DNA of 64,000 nt from Oscillospiraceae bacterium. GTDB lineage: Bacteria; Bacillota; Clostridia; Oscillospirales; CAG-272. The position numbers were made by a program, and so were the translations under genes. Positions 37,929-47,165 of the stretch are shown piece after piece. Position 1 is the first letter of the stretch. Every line of letters starts with the position of its first letter. Under the pieces are notes generated by a model that saw only the letters and a list, made by a program, of their open reading frames with translations, was not told the origin of the DNA and ran no database searches. The DNA lies in the NCBI GenBank assembly GCA_015064385.1, contig SVSI01000005.1, positions 1-64,000 of the forward strand, written 5' to 3'.

Positions 37929-38507
37929 TTAAAAAGATATTTCGTCAAGCGTTTCGCCAAAGGCGGGCAGGAAGTTTTCCATAAAATATTCCGCCTCCGG
38001 GCAATTCATTTCGGTGAGCGAGCGGCGGGTGGATTCCTCCGCGTTTGCAAATTCACGGTTTCCGCCCTTTATTTCTTCCATACACTTTATAAGCGCGCAT
38101 ATTTTGTCCGCCGCCTTGACCATTCTCTTTTCTTCGGCACTTGCGCCCGACAAAATATCGCCGTAAATACCGTGAAAATCTTTAGGAAGCTTTTCGAGAA
38201 GCATCTTCTCCGCGCTTGCTTCTATCTGCTTGTAGCTTTTACGCATCTCCTCCGAATAATATTTTACGGGGGTCGGCAGATCGCCCGTGATTATCTCCGC
38301 CGCATCGTGATAAAGAGCAAGCAGAGCAATTCTTTCTTCGTTATACTTTTTTCCGTAATACTTGTTACCGATCACCGCAAGCGCGTGCGCTATAAACGCG
38401 GTCTCGGCGCTGTGTTCAACGAGGTTTTCCTCGATGGTGTTGCGCATAAGTCCCCAGCGCTTTATGTATTTTTGTCTGAACAGCAACGCAAAAAACGTAC
38501 TTCCCAT
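37929..38507 (-). CDS. HD-domain phosphohydrolase, YfbR-like 5'-nucleotidase
   Basis: RNTIEENLVEHSAETAFIAHAL, ALYHDAAEIITGDLPTPVKY. Confidence 0.85.
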   Translation of the reverse strand: MGSTFFALLFRQKYIKRWGLMRNTIEENLVEHSAETAFIAHALAVIGNKYYGKKYNEERIALLALYHDAAEIITGDLPTPVKYYSEEMRKSYKQIEASAEKMLLEKLPKDFHGIYGDILSGASAEEKRMVKAADKICALIKCMEEIKGGNREFANAEESTRRSLTEMNCPEAEYFMENFLPAFGETLDEISF

Positions 38508-38690
38508 ATTTTTATATCCTTTACGACTTTATTTTCTTACAGTATAACACACGCCCGAGCTCGTGTCAATAAGCGTTTTCCGTTCTTTTTCCAATAAATA
38601 TCAGGTGAAATGTTGACAAATCGTCCCCAAACGGTTAAAATGTAATCGTAAAAGCATACGGCTTTATTAAAGAAAGGACTAAACGAAGGT

Positions 38691-39716
38691 ATGAAAAGAG
38701 AAAATCTTGACAAGGTGCTCAAAAACACAGATCAGAATTCCGACTGGACCGATTCTTATCTTAAGATGACCGTCGATCAGCGCGGACTTGCCGGCGAGCC
38801 CCTTTACAGCGTTAAGCTTTCGGATATAGTAAAAGACTTCAACCTTGAGGTGCTCAATATGCCCGAGGACGAGGATGTTAAGGTCGTCTGCCGAGACGTA
38901 AACCGTCCCGGTCTTCCGCTTGCGGGATTTTTCGACCATTTTGAGGCGCAGAGAATACAGATAATCGGTAAGGTCGAGCATCTGTATCTTAAGAGCTTAA
39001 GCGAGGAAGCGCGCAACGATCAGATACGCAATTTTATGTCAAAAAAACCGGTGGCTCTGATCTTTTCCACATCTCTGGACGCGTTCGAAAACACTCTCAC
39101 CTACGCAAAGCAGTTCGGCGTTCCCGTACTCCGCACCGACCGTCCGACGTCCGAATTTATGTCGGCGCTTATCGCGTATCTTCACACCTGCCTCGCGCCG
39201 AGAATAACCCGCCACGGAGTTCTCGTCGAGATCTACGGAGAGGGCGTTCTTATCCTCGGAGACAGCGGTATCGGAAAGAGCGAGACCGCTATTGAAATAG
39301 TCAAGAGAGGACACCGTCTTATCGCCGACGACGCAGTGGAAATAAAGAAGGTCGCGGATTCCACGCTTATAGGAAGCGCACCCGAGATAATCCGCCACTA
39401 CATCGAGCTTCGCGGAATCGGAATAATCGACATCAGACGTCTTTTCGGTATGAGCTCGGTAAAGGTCGATCAGCAGATAGACCTCGTGGTCAGCTTTGAG
39501 ATGTGGGATCAGAACAAGGTTTACGACCGCTTCGGACTCGAGACCGAAACTATCGACATAATGGGCGTTACCATTCCGAAATACACGATCCCCGTAAGTC
39601 CCGGACGAAATCTCGCGGTAATTCTCGAGATCGCGGCAATGAATCAGCGTCAGAAGAAGATGGGATACAACACCGCCGAGGAGTTTAATCAAAAGCTGCT
39701 TGACAGTATGATGTAA
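38691..39716 (+). CDS. hprK: HPr kinase/phosphorylase
   Basis: GEGVLILGDSGIGKSETAIEIVKRGHRLIADDAV; ELRGIGIIDIRRLFG. Confidence 0.96.
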   Translation: MKRENLDKVLKNTDQNSDWTDSYLKMTVDQRGLAGEPLYSVKLSDIVKDFNLEVLNMPEDEDVKVVCRDVNRPGLPLAGFFDHFEAQRIQIIGKVEHLYLKSLSEEARNDQIRNFMSKKPVALIFSTSLDAFENTLTYAKQFGVPVLRTDRPTSEFMSALIAYLHTCLAPRITRHGVLVEIYGEGVLILGDSGIGKSETAIEIVKRGHRLIADDAVEIKKVADSTLIGSAPEIIRHYIELRGIGIIDIRRLFGMSSVKVDQQIDLVVSFEMWDQNKVYDRFGLETETIDIMGVTIPKYTIPVSPGRNLAVILEIAAMNQRQKKMGYNTAEEFNQKLLDSMM

Positions 39717-39871
39717 TAACACTACGATACAGATTTCTGCCGTTCCTAACGGAGAATTTGTCGGCACAAAGACTTCGTCAGACACATTACGGATTCAATC
39801 ATCATTGGAGAACGACCTTTGTTTTTGTTAGAAAAGATAAACTGATTATCTTACTTGCATATACAAAAGCA

Positions 39872-39902
39872 ACCCCGACAGGTTTCTGTCGGGGTGTTTT
39901 TT
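39872..39902. terminator. Bidirectional terminator
   Basis: accccgacaggtttctgtcggggtgtttttt. Confidence 0.8.
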
Positions 39903-40887
39903 ATAAACTGTTTTTAAGCTCCGAAAGGATATCTATCATATCCTCAAATTTCTCGCAGGCAAATATCCTTCCCCGCACTGACGCCGCACCGCGCACGTCG
40001 TGAATGTACGCCGCCACGTGTTTTTTTAGCTCGTGCACCGAGACGTTCTCTCCCTTGTCCGCCGCCATCAGCTCAGCGTGAGCGATAGCAACGTCTATTT
40101 TTTCGGAAATATCGGGAGCTTTGTATTCTTTTTGGGATAATCTCGCATTTATTTCAGCAAAGATAAACGGATTTCCAACCGCGCCCCGTGCTATCATAAG
40201 ACCGTCGCATTTAGTCTCGGACAGCATTTTTATCGCATCGTCGGCAGAAAAGATCCCGCCGTTTCCGATAACGGGGATCTTCAGCGCACTCTTGACGTTT
40301 GCGATTATCTCAAGGTCAACCGGAGGTGTATAAAATTCCTCTCTCGTGCGTCCGTGAACACAGACCGCGTCTGCGCCGCCCTCCTGCGCCGCAAGAGCAC
40401 ACTCAAGTGCATTTTTGGAGGACGCGTCCCAGCCCGCGCGAAGCTTTACCGTCAGCGGTTTTTCGGTCGCAGCGCGCGTTTTTTTGACTATATCGTATAT
40501 CAGCGACGGATTTTTCATAAGTGCGCTTCCGTCTCCGCCCGTGACGATCTTCTTGACCGGACAGCCCATATTTATATCGATAATATCGGGCAGAGCGCAG
40601 CCGTCGTAATAGGCGTATTCGCCGGTGGATAGTAGGTGCGCCGCCTCTGCCATGATCTCCGGCTCGTGTCCGAATATCTGCGCAGCCACGGGAAGGTCCT
40701 CGCTTTCAATATAAGCAAGACGCGCCGTCTTTTTGTCCTTATAGTGCAGTGCCTTTGACGAGATCATCTCGGTGTAGGTAAGAGCTGCACCGTACCTTTT
40801 GCAAACGGATCTGAACGACCTGTCGGTCAGTCCTGCCATCGGCGCAAGAAAAAGATTTCCCTGTATTTCAAGATCTTTTATTTTCAT
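39901..40887 (-). CDS. dusB: tRNA-dihydrouridine synthase B-like
   Basis: LFLAPMAGLTDRSFRSVCKRYGA, INMGCPVKKIVTGGDGSALM, VHGRTREEFY; start trimmed to MKIKDLEIQGN. Confidence 0.92.
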   Translation of the reverse strand: MKIKDLEIQGNLFLAPMAGLTDRSFRSVCKRYGAALTYTEMISSKALHYKDKKTARLAYIESEDLPVAAQIFGHEPEIMAEAAHLLSTGEYAYYDGCALPDIIDINMGCPVKKIVTGGDGSALMKNPSLIYDIVKKTRAATEKPLTVKLRAGWDASSKNALECALAAQEGGADAVCVHGRTREEFYTPPVDLEIIANVKSALKIPVIGNGGIFSADDAIKMLSETKCDGLMIARGAVGNPFIFAEINARLSQKEYKAPDISEKIDVAIAHAELMAADKGENVSVHELKKHVAAYIHDVRGAASVRGRIFACEKFEDMIDILSELKNSL

Positions 40888-40892
40888 AATTT

Positions 40893-41077
40893 TTGGGAAA
40901 ACTTTTTGAAAAAAGTTTTCCCAAGCCCTTTCAAAAACTTTGCTTAAAGAACTTTTTTGTGAAAAGTCCCGGTTGATTTGCTTGCGAATCAATTTGAACC
41001 CTCAAAAACTTTTGTCAAAACCCTTATTCAGTAAAGTTTTTGGAGTTCCAAGAACCTTTTTTCAAAAAGGTTCTTGG
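40893..41077. repeat. Hairpin array 2 between a PLP aminotransferase and dusB
   Basis: Hairpins ttgggaaaactttttgaaaaaagttttcccaa (40893..40924) and ccaagaaccttttttcaaaaaggttcttgg (41048..41077), spacer ctttcaaaaacttt. Confidence 0.9.
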
Positions 41078-42265
41078 TTACATCATCTCGCGTACGATTT
41101 CCGCAAGAATTTTAATTCCTCTTACTATCTGCTCCTCGGTGGGAGTTGAATAGGTTATGCGGAAGCAGTGTGAGATCTCGCTCTCTGCCGGAGAGAACGC
41201 AGTTCCCGGAACGACTGCGACCTTTTTCTCAAGCGCCCTCTTAACGAACACCTGAAGATCAATGCTTTCGGGAAGGGTGAGCCACACGAAAAGTCCGCCC
41301 TCGGGACGGGTAAATTTCACGCAGTCGGGCATATTTTTCTCAAGCTCGCCGAGCATAAGCTCGCACTTTCTGCGGTAAAGCTCGCTGACTCCCGCAATGT
41401 GCTCGTCAAGTCCGTATTTCTCGGTAAATTCGGCACAAAGCATCTGGAAAAATTGGTTAGTATGTACGTCCTCTACCTGCTTTGCAACGACGATCTTCTG
41501 GAATACCGCCTCGGGCGCACAAAGGAATCCTACGCGCATTCCCGCCGAAAGGATCTTCGAGAACGAGCCGCAGTAGATAACGATGCCCGCGTCGTCAAAG
41601 CTCTTTATCGTGGGGATCTCTTCTCCCGCAAAGCGAAGCTCTCCGTACGGATTGTCCTCAATAATAAGAAGTCCGCTCTCGCGGCATATTTTGTAAACCG
41701 CGCGACGCTTTTCGAGCGACATCGTGGTTCCTGCGGGATTGTGGAAGGTGGGGATAAGATAAAGGAGCTTCGCCTTGGGATTGTCCTTTATCGCTTCTTT
41801 GAGCTTTTCGATATTTATACCGTCCTCTTCCATTTCAACGCCGACCGTCTTTGCACCGTTTGAACGAAACGCGTTGAGCGCTCCGATAAAGGAGGGATCC
41901 TCCGTGAGAACTACGTCCCCCTCGTTGCACATTACCTTGCAGGTGAGCTCGAGTCCCTGCTGACCGCCCGATACGATCATAACTCCGCTCTCCTCGCGCT
42001 TTATGTTAAAGCGCTTTTCAAGACGGTCGGTGACCTGCTCGCGGAGCTTCGGATAACCCTCGGTTATTCCGTACTGAAGCGCCTTTGAGGAATCTTTTGC
42101 AAAGATCTCGGCGGCGAGAACTGCGAGTTTTTCGGACGGAAACGATTCCGCCGCGGGATTTCCTGCCGCAAAAGCTATTATCTCGGGGTCGGTGAGACTC
42201 TTGAAGATCTCTCTTATCGCCGACGGTTTCATATTTACGAGCTTTTCGGATATATTATATTGCAT
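41078..42265 (-). CDS. PLP-dependent aminotransferase (aminoadipate-type, class I/II)
   Basis: IAFAAGNPAAESFP, PTFHNPAGTTMSLEKR, YCGSFSKILSAGMRVGF. Confidence 0.88.
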   Translation of the reverse strand: MQYNISEKLVNMKPSAIREIFKSLTDPEIIAFAAGNPAAESFPSEKLAVLAAEIFAKDSSKALQYGITEGYPKLREQVTDRLEKRFNIKREESGVMIVSGGQQGLELTCKVMCNEGDVVLTEDPSFIGALNAFRSNGAKTVGVEMEEDGINIEKLKEAIKDNPKAKLLYLIPTFHNPAGTTMSLEKRRAVYKICRESGLLIIEDNPYGELRFAGEEIPTIKSFDDAGIVIYCGSFSKILSAGMRVGFLCAPEAVFQKIVVAKQVEDVHTNQFFQMLCAEFTEKYGLDEHIAGVSELYRRKCELMLGELEKNMPDCVKFTRPEGGLFVWLTLPESIDLQVFVKRALEKKVAVVPGTAFSPAESEISHCFRITYSTPTEEQIVRGIKILAEIVREMM

Positions 42266-42438
42266 AGCGTATTTTCCTTTCAAAATGCGTTTTTACTTAT
42301 TTCACCCTGATATTTTAACACAATATATACCTTTTTGCAATACGAAATTTATAAATTTGCCGTATTTCGTCTTGAAAAAAGCGAATTTGTGTGATAATAT
42401 TATAATACGCGTAAATTATGGAAGAAAGGAGTGCCTCT

Positions 42439-43179
42439 ATGTACGACAACAACAATATGGAGCTTGATTACTATCCCGAAGAGGAAAAGAAAAAGCCCTC
42501 GCTCGTCGGAAGCATATTGAAATATACCGTCACCGCGTTTATCGTGCTCGTGTTTGCACTCGTTTTTTTCAGAATAGCCATAGCAAACGACACAAAGCTT
42601 GCAAAGAGCTTTATATGGACTCCCGAAAGCGTTGCGGCTTATAACGAAAAGGGTTCTCTCACCGTTATATCGCAGGAGCTCTCCGGATACACCCTGCGCG
42701 ACGAGAACGGTACGGTCATCGAGAGCGTCAGCTACGACGAGCTCTCGGAGGACGGTCTCTTCAAAACGGGCAATTTTATGTACGTTAAAGAAACTAAAGA
42801 GCTTCTTGTCACCGTGCGCTACAACGATACGTGCGAGGAGGAATTCTGCAAGGCGTATTCGCTTGATCCGAACGCGGGCGAGATCTTCGTTTTTGAGCTG
42901 ACTGACGGAGAGAAGACATACGGCGAATACTCCTTCGTAACGGACGAACGCTTCGTTTATCACTATAAGCGTCTGATATTCAAAAACGTTGATCTGGACA
43001 GCGCGGGAAAGCTCGTCCTTATCGGATACAGCGTCGGAAATCCCGACAGAGAAAAGCCGGCAGTCAAAATGACCGTTTACGACTCCAATATCGAGACAGA
43101 GGCGGTAAAGCTCGACAAATATCTGCCCGCAGAGACAACCGGCGACCTTGATACGCCTCCATACGTCAAATTCGACTGA
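42439..43179 (+). CDS. Hypothetical single-pass membrane protein
   Basis: N-terminal TM ILKYTVTAFIVLVFALVFF; RBS aaaggag before ATG 42439. Confidence 0.7.
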   Translation: MYDNNNMELDYYPEEEKKKPSLVGSILKYTVTAFIVLVFALVFFRIAIANDTKLAKSFIWTPESVAAYNEKGSLTVISQELSGYTLRDENGTVIESVSYDELSEDGLFKTGNFMYVKETKELLVTVRYNDTCEEEFCKAYSLDPNAGEIFVFELTDGEKTYGEYSFVTDERFVYHYKRLIFKNVDLDSAGKLVLIGYSVGNPDREKPAVKMTVYDSNIETEAVKLDKYLPAETTGDLDTPPYVKFD

Positions 43180-43206
43180 AAAATATTATAAAAGGATCTT
43201 TACGAT

Positions 43207-43857
43207 ATGATACTCTCACCCAAAGAAACGGTAATAGCATACAGATGTCCGCACTGCGGATCGGGAATAATGAGCGTCGTCGGCGCATTCGCGCTTTCGG
43301 GCGACCTCATCAAATTAAAGTGCTCTTGCGGACACAGCGAGCTTCAGATCTCGCGCACGTCCGACAAACGGCTTCGCCTGACAGTTCCCTGTCTCGTATG
43401 CCCCAAGCCGCACGTTTATACGATAGGACAGAACACTTTTTTCTCGCGAGACGGAGTTTTTACCCTCTCGTGTACGGTAAGCGGTCTCCCGCTCTGTTTT
43501 ATCGGAACCAAGGATGGCGTTTCAAAGGCACTTGACGAGGCAACCGAGGAGCTCAACGCTCTTTTGGAGGATGCGGGACTCGACACTCTTGACGACATAA
43601 AAGAGCACAACGACTCTGCCGATCCGTTTGATGCAAGCATAGACGACATCATAAGATACACAATCTGCGAGCTTGAGGACGAGGGCAAGGTAAAGTGCAA
43701 ATGTCCCACGACTGCGGTTGCGGATTACCAGTTTGAAATAATCGAGGATACCCTCCGCGTTTTCTGCGAAAAGTGCGGCGCATCGGTAACCATCCCGATG
43801 TCAGACACCGCAATGGCACACGATTTTCTTATGTCCGATCACCTCGAGCTGACCTAA
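43207..43857 (+). CDS. Hypothetical protein with Cys-pair zinc-ribbon-like motifs
   Basis: YRCPHCG, KCSCGH, CLVCPKPH, FCEKCGA. Confidence 0.65.
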   Translation: MILSPKETVIAYRCPHCGSGIMSVVGAFALSGDLIKLKCSCGHSELQISRTSDKRLRLTVPCLVCPKPHVYTIGQNTFFSRDGVFTLSCTVSGLPLCFIGTKDGVSKALDEATEELNALLEDAGLDTLDDIKEHNDSADPFDASIDDIIRYTICELEDEGKVKCKCPTTAVADYQFEIIEDTLRVFCEKCGASVTIPMSDTAMAHDFLMSDHLELT

Positions 43858-43975
43858 AAAAGCGTAACACTTTAGAGACCTCCTCATAGTATGGTATAGG
43901 GAAGGATATACAAAACTCCGACGTCCCCTTGGGACGATTAAAATCCCGAATTCCAAAAAATAGGAGGACTTTAAT

Positions 43976-44140
43976 ATGAACTGCCTTTGCAATCTTTTTG
44001 AAGATTCGACCACTTGGCTCATCATCATTGCCGCTATTCTTCTCTTCAATAGCTGCAACGGATGCGGATGCAACAACACCGGTTGCGGCTGCGGCAACAA
44101 CGGCTGCGGCAACAACGGTTGCGGCTGCGGATGCAACTGA
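43976..44140 (+). CDS. 54-aa cysteine-rich small membrane peptide, absent from the supplied ORF track
   Basis: ATG with aggagg at 43962; MNCLCNLFEDSTTWLIIIAAILLFNSCNGCGCNNTGCGCGNNGCGNNGCGCGCN*; followed by a terminator. Confidence 0.85.
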   Translation: MNCLCNLFEDSTTWLIIIAAILLFNSCNGCGCNNTGCGCGNNGCGNNGCGCGCN

Positions 44141-44183
44141 GTAAAAGTTAAAGCGCACAGCGGAAGTACAAAACAACGGACAG

Positions 44184-44219
44184 GACCGAAGACGAGACGT
44201 CTTCGGTCTTTGCTTTTTT
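44184..44219 (+). terminator. Rho-independent terminator after the Cys-rich peptide
   Basis: gaccgaagacgagacgtcttcggtctttgctttttt. Confidence 0.85.
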
Positions 44220-44367
44220 GCGGCATTTTTTGTTAAAAATATCAAAAAATTACACCTCGTTTTTTACATATACTACTTTTTATTTTGCATATTGTATAAA
44301 AAAAGGAGCGCTTTTTAGTGCAATTTACTTAAATTTTGTTTTTTGCCCCGAAATTAGCGCTGTTTTA

Positions 44368-44395
44368 TTGACTTTTCGCGCGAAAATGTTATAAT
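44368..44395 (+). promoter_or_regulatory. SigA-like promoter
   Basis: TTGACT - 16 nt - TATAAT. Confidence 0.65.
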
Positions 44396-44499
44396 ATAAT
44401 TACATATAAGAAATAGTAACTCTGCGTTTGAGGGCTTAATAAAGCGCAGCGATACTACGCAAACTATATGAAAATAATTCACTTGTGGAGGAATTCAAA

Positions 44500-46449
44500 A
44501 TGAAAAAGAGAATCGTAAGCATTATGCTCGTTCTTACCTTCGTGCTCCTTGCGCTCCCTATGAGCGTTTCGGCAGGCGAAGCTCACACGGGCTCGGCTAC
44601 GTACACGAGCAAATTTGCTGACTGGAGTGCCAAACTCGGTGGCATTTCGGCTATCAACGGCGGCGTGCTCCAGATCAACGCCTGGGATGAAAATTTGCCC
44701 ACCGCAAACAAGACAAACCCTAAGCATGCAAGACTTGCCATGTGGAACGGCGAGCTGGCAGAGGGCCGCTTCAGCGTAACCCTTGATACCGCAGGTATTC
44801 TTGCAGGACGCGGCGACGGAAACCCCGGAGCCAACGACACCGGAATCATCTTCGGCGGCAAGGGTATCAAGGCATACTCGGGCACCGGAAACATGAACAT
44901 CATCGAGAACAACTCGCAGTTCTATTTCCTTTACTTCGCAAAAAATAACATCAGTCTTGCTTTGGCGAACAAAGACAACTACGTTGATGCGGACAACGAT
45001 CCCAGCACTCCCGACACCCAAAAGGCGTGGATGGGTACCCAAAAGAACAGCGCAGGTCAAAACCTCAACGTTGACCTTAACGCAAAGTATAAATCTGCAT
45101 GGGATGCTGCCAAGGCGGCAGGAAAGGTTGAACTTACCGTTGCCTTCTCTACTGCAGGTGCATTCAGACTGTGGATCAACGGAACTCACATCAAGGAGCT
45201 GGACGCAGACAATCTTACTCCCTTTGGAACCGAGCTCGGCGTTCGTGCGGGCATGGGCTGGCACGTTCCTACCAAGATCCACGATTTCAAGGTTTACGGC
45301 GGACTTACCATCAAGACCGTTAGCGGAAAAGTAAACTATGATCCTATGACCTACACCTGGTCGGGAAGCCATACCAAGCACTACGACGGCAGCATTGCGG
45401 TTGCATACGCAACTAACCGCGTAGTTAAGAACGGCAAGATCGTAGTTATAGCTCAGCAGGTACCCGACGTTGCTCACACCGGCAACGCAAAGGACTGCGC
45501 CGCATATCTCGCAGGCGAGACCTGTACCGATAGCGCACACTACAAAAACAACTACTATATTGGTCCGATATTTAACGTAGAGAGCGACTCGACCTACTAT
45601 TTCCTTGCTATGAAGGATACGCAGGTAACCAAAAGCAGCGCACTCGGCCCGGGTGCAGTCAGCATTCAGACCAGAGTTTCCTCTATGGTAAACGGAAAGT
45701 GGACGGGAGACGCTACCGGCATCGGCTGGAAAGCAGTCAAGTACACGATCAACGCTCCCTACACTCCCGCAGATCCGATAACCTGGAACTCCACTACCGG
45801 CAAGATCACCTATCCTTCCGGATCGAGCAGCAATTTCTCACAAACCAACTATCAGGTTGCAGAGTGGACCAACTCTACTCCTCTGAGCGGCGGATACTAC
45901 GGATTCCGTACCGACGTTTATGACGACGCATACAAGACCTTTATGAATTCTATGGACGGCAAGTGGCCCTCGACCAGCGCTAACAGAAACGCGAACGAGG
46001 GTGCATGGGTTCAGTACTACGTTGTCAACGACCAGAAGGAAGCTATCGACCTTTCCCTCAGCACCGGAAATCTCGACCTTACAAACGTTGAAAAGAACAA
46101 GGAGTACTCGGTAACCGTATCTACCTTCCCCGCAGGATCGGTCGTTAACTCCGGCGATACCGTAGAGCTCGTTGGTAACGGCATTAAGACCGTTTCGACT
46201 AAAGACAACGGCAACGGAACCTACACCGTTAAGTTCAGAGCAACCAAGGACGGCGCAGTAGATATCGCAGCACAGGTTGACAACCACATTTTCGGAACGC
46301 TTACCTCTAACGCGGCAAGTGCAACCGTAGTTGACACCGGCATTACCGCACCTACCGGAGATGCAACCTTCCTTATCGGCGCAGGCGCAGCTCTTATGGC
46401 AATTCTCGGAACCGCTATCATTATCGGCAAAAAGAGAACGGTTGCTTAA
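44500..46449 (+). CDS. Secreted surface protein with C-terminal sorting-like tail
   Basis: Signal peptide MKKRIVSIMLVLTFVLLALPMSVSA; C-terminal TGDATFLIGAGAALMAILGTAIIIGKKRTVA. Confidence 0.75.
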   Translation: MKKRIVSIMLVLTFVLLALPMSVSAGEAHTGSATYTSKFADWSAKLGGISAINGGVLQINAWDENLPTANKTNPKHARLAMWNGELAEGRFSVTLDTAGILAGRGDGNPGANDTGIIFGGKGIKAYSGTGNMNIIENNSQFYFLYFAKNNISLALANKDNYVDADNDPSTPDTQKAWMGTQKNSAGQNLNVDLNAKYKSAWDAAKAAGKVELTVAFSTAGAFRLWINGTHIKELDADNLTPFGTELGVRAGMGWHVPTKIHDFKVYGGLTIKTVSGKVNYDPMTYTWSGSHTKHYDGSIAVAYATNRVVKNGKIVVIAQQVPDVAHTGNAKDCAAYLAGETCTDSAHYKNNYYIGPIFNVESDSTYYFLAMKDTQVTKSSALGPGAVSIQTRVSSMVNGKWTGDATGIGWKAVKYTINAPYTPADPITWNSTTGKITYPSGSSSNFSQTNYQVAEWTNSTPLSGGYYGFRTDVYDDAYKTFMNSMDGKWPSTSANRNANEGAWVQYYVVNDQKEAIDLSLSTGNLDLTNVEKNKEYSVTVSTFPAGSVVNSGDTVELVGNGIKTVSTKDNGNGTYTVKFRATKDGAVDIAAQVDNHIFGTLTSNAASATVVDTGITAPTGDATFLIGAGAALMAILGTAIIIGKKRTVA

Positions 46450-46464
46450 TTGACAACTTAAAGT

Positions 46465-46494
46465 AAAAAACGGCGGATCTTCCGCCGTTTTTTT
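46465..46494 (+). terminator. Rho-independent terminator
   Basis: aaaaacggcggatcttccgccgttttttt. Confidence 0.8.
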
Positions 46495-46572
46495 GTTTTT
46501 TCGCATCGGACCTTCTTGACAAAATCTACCCCGCCTGCTAAAATATTCATATATCATTTACGAGGTACTTTT

Positions 46573-47031
46573 ATGATAGCAGTGATTCAAAGAGTTGATC
46601 GCGCAAGCGTTTTGGTAGATAATAATACGGTCGGAGAGTGCGAAAAAGGTCTTGCCATACTCCTTGGCGTTGCCGACGGCGACGGCAAGCAGGACGCAGA
46701 CGCTCTCGCGGCAAAGATCGCAAAGCTCCGCATATTTTCGGACGAAAACGGGAAAATGAATCTTTCTGTAACCGACGTTGACGGATCCGCGCTCGTTATA
46801 TCACAGTTCACTCTCCTTGCAAATTACGCAAAAGGAACCCGTCCCGACTATTTCGGAGCCGCCGCTCCCGACGAGGCAAACGCGCTTTACGAATATTTTT
46901 GCCGGATCCTTGGTGGTCTTATCGGCAAAGAGGTCGGCAAGGGCGTTTTCGGAGCAGATATGCTCTGCACTTTCGTCAACAACGGACCGGTCACCATAGT
47001 TATGGACAGCAAGGTACTTCTCAAAAAATAA
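46573..47031 (+). CDS. dtd: D-aminoacyl-tRNA deacylase
   Basis: MIAVIQRVDRASVLVDN, LVISQFTLLANYAKGTRPDY, FGADMLCTFVNNGPVTI. Confidence 0.93.
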   Translation: MIAVIQRVDRASVLVDNNTVGECEKGLAILLGVADGDGKQDADALAAKIAKLRIFSDENGKMNLSVTDVDGSALVISQFTLLANYAKGTRPDYFGAAAPDEANALYEYFCRILGGLIGKEVGKGVFGADMLCTFVNNGPVTIVMDSKVLLKK

Positions 47032-47165
47032 TGCTTATTTGTAAATTTACAAACAAAAGGTCGTTTTGCTACTTGCAAAGCGCCTTTTTTTATGATAATA
47101 TAATAATGAATAAGTATCAGTATATGCTACATCTAATTTTACATAAATCCACCGCCAAAGGAAAT

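Noticed and set aside
43829-44245. Ala/Val-rich or Pro/Gln-rich minus ORFs over the Cys-rich peptide
   Set aside because: Products of the tgcggc repeat read on the wrong strand; the + strand 54-aa ORF has the RBS and terminator.
44479-45540. 353-aa minus ORF opposite the secreted protein
   Set aside because: Antisense shadow; no plausible start context.
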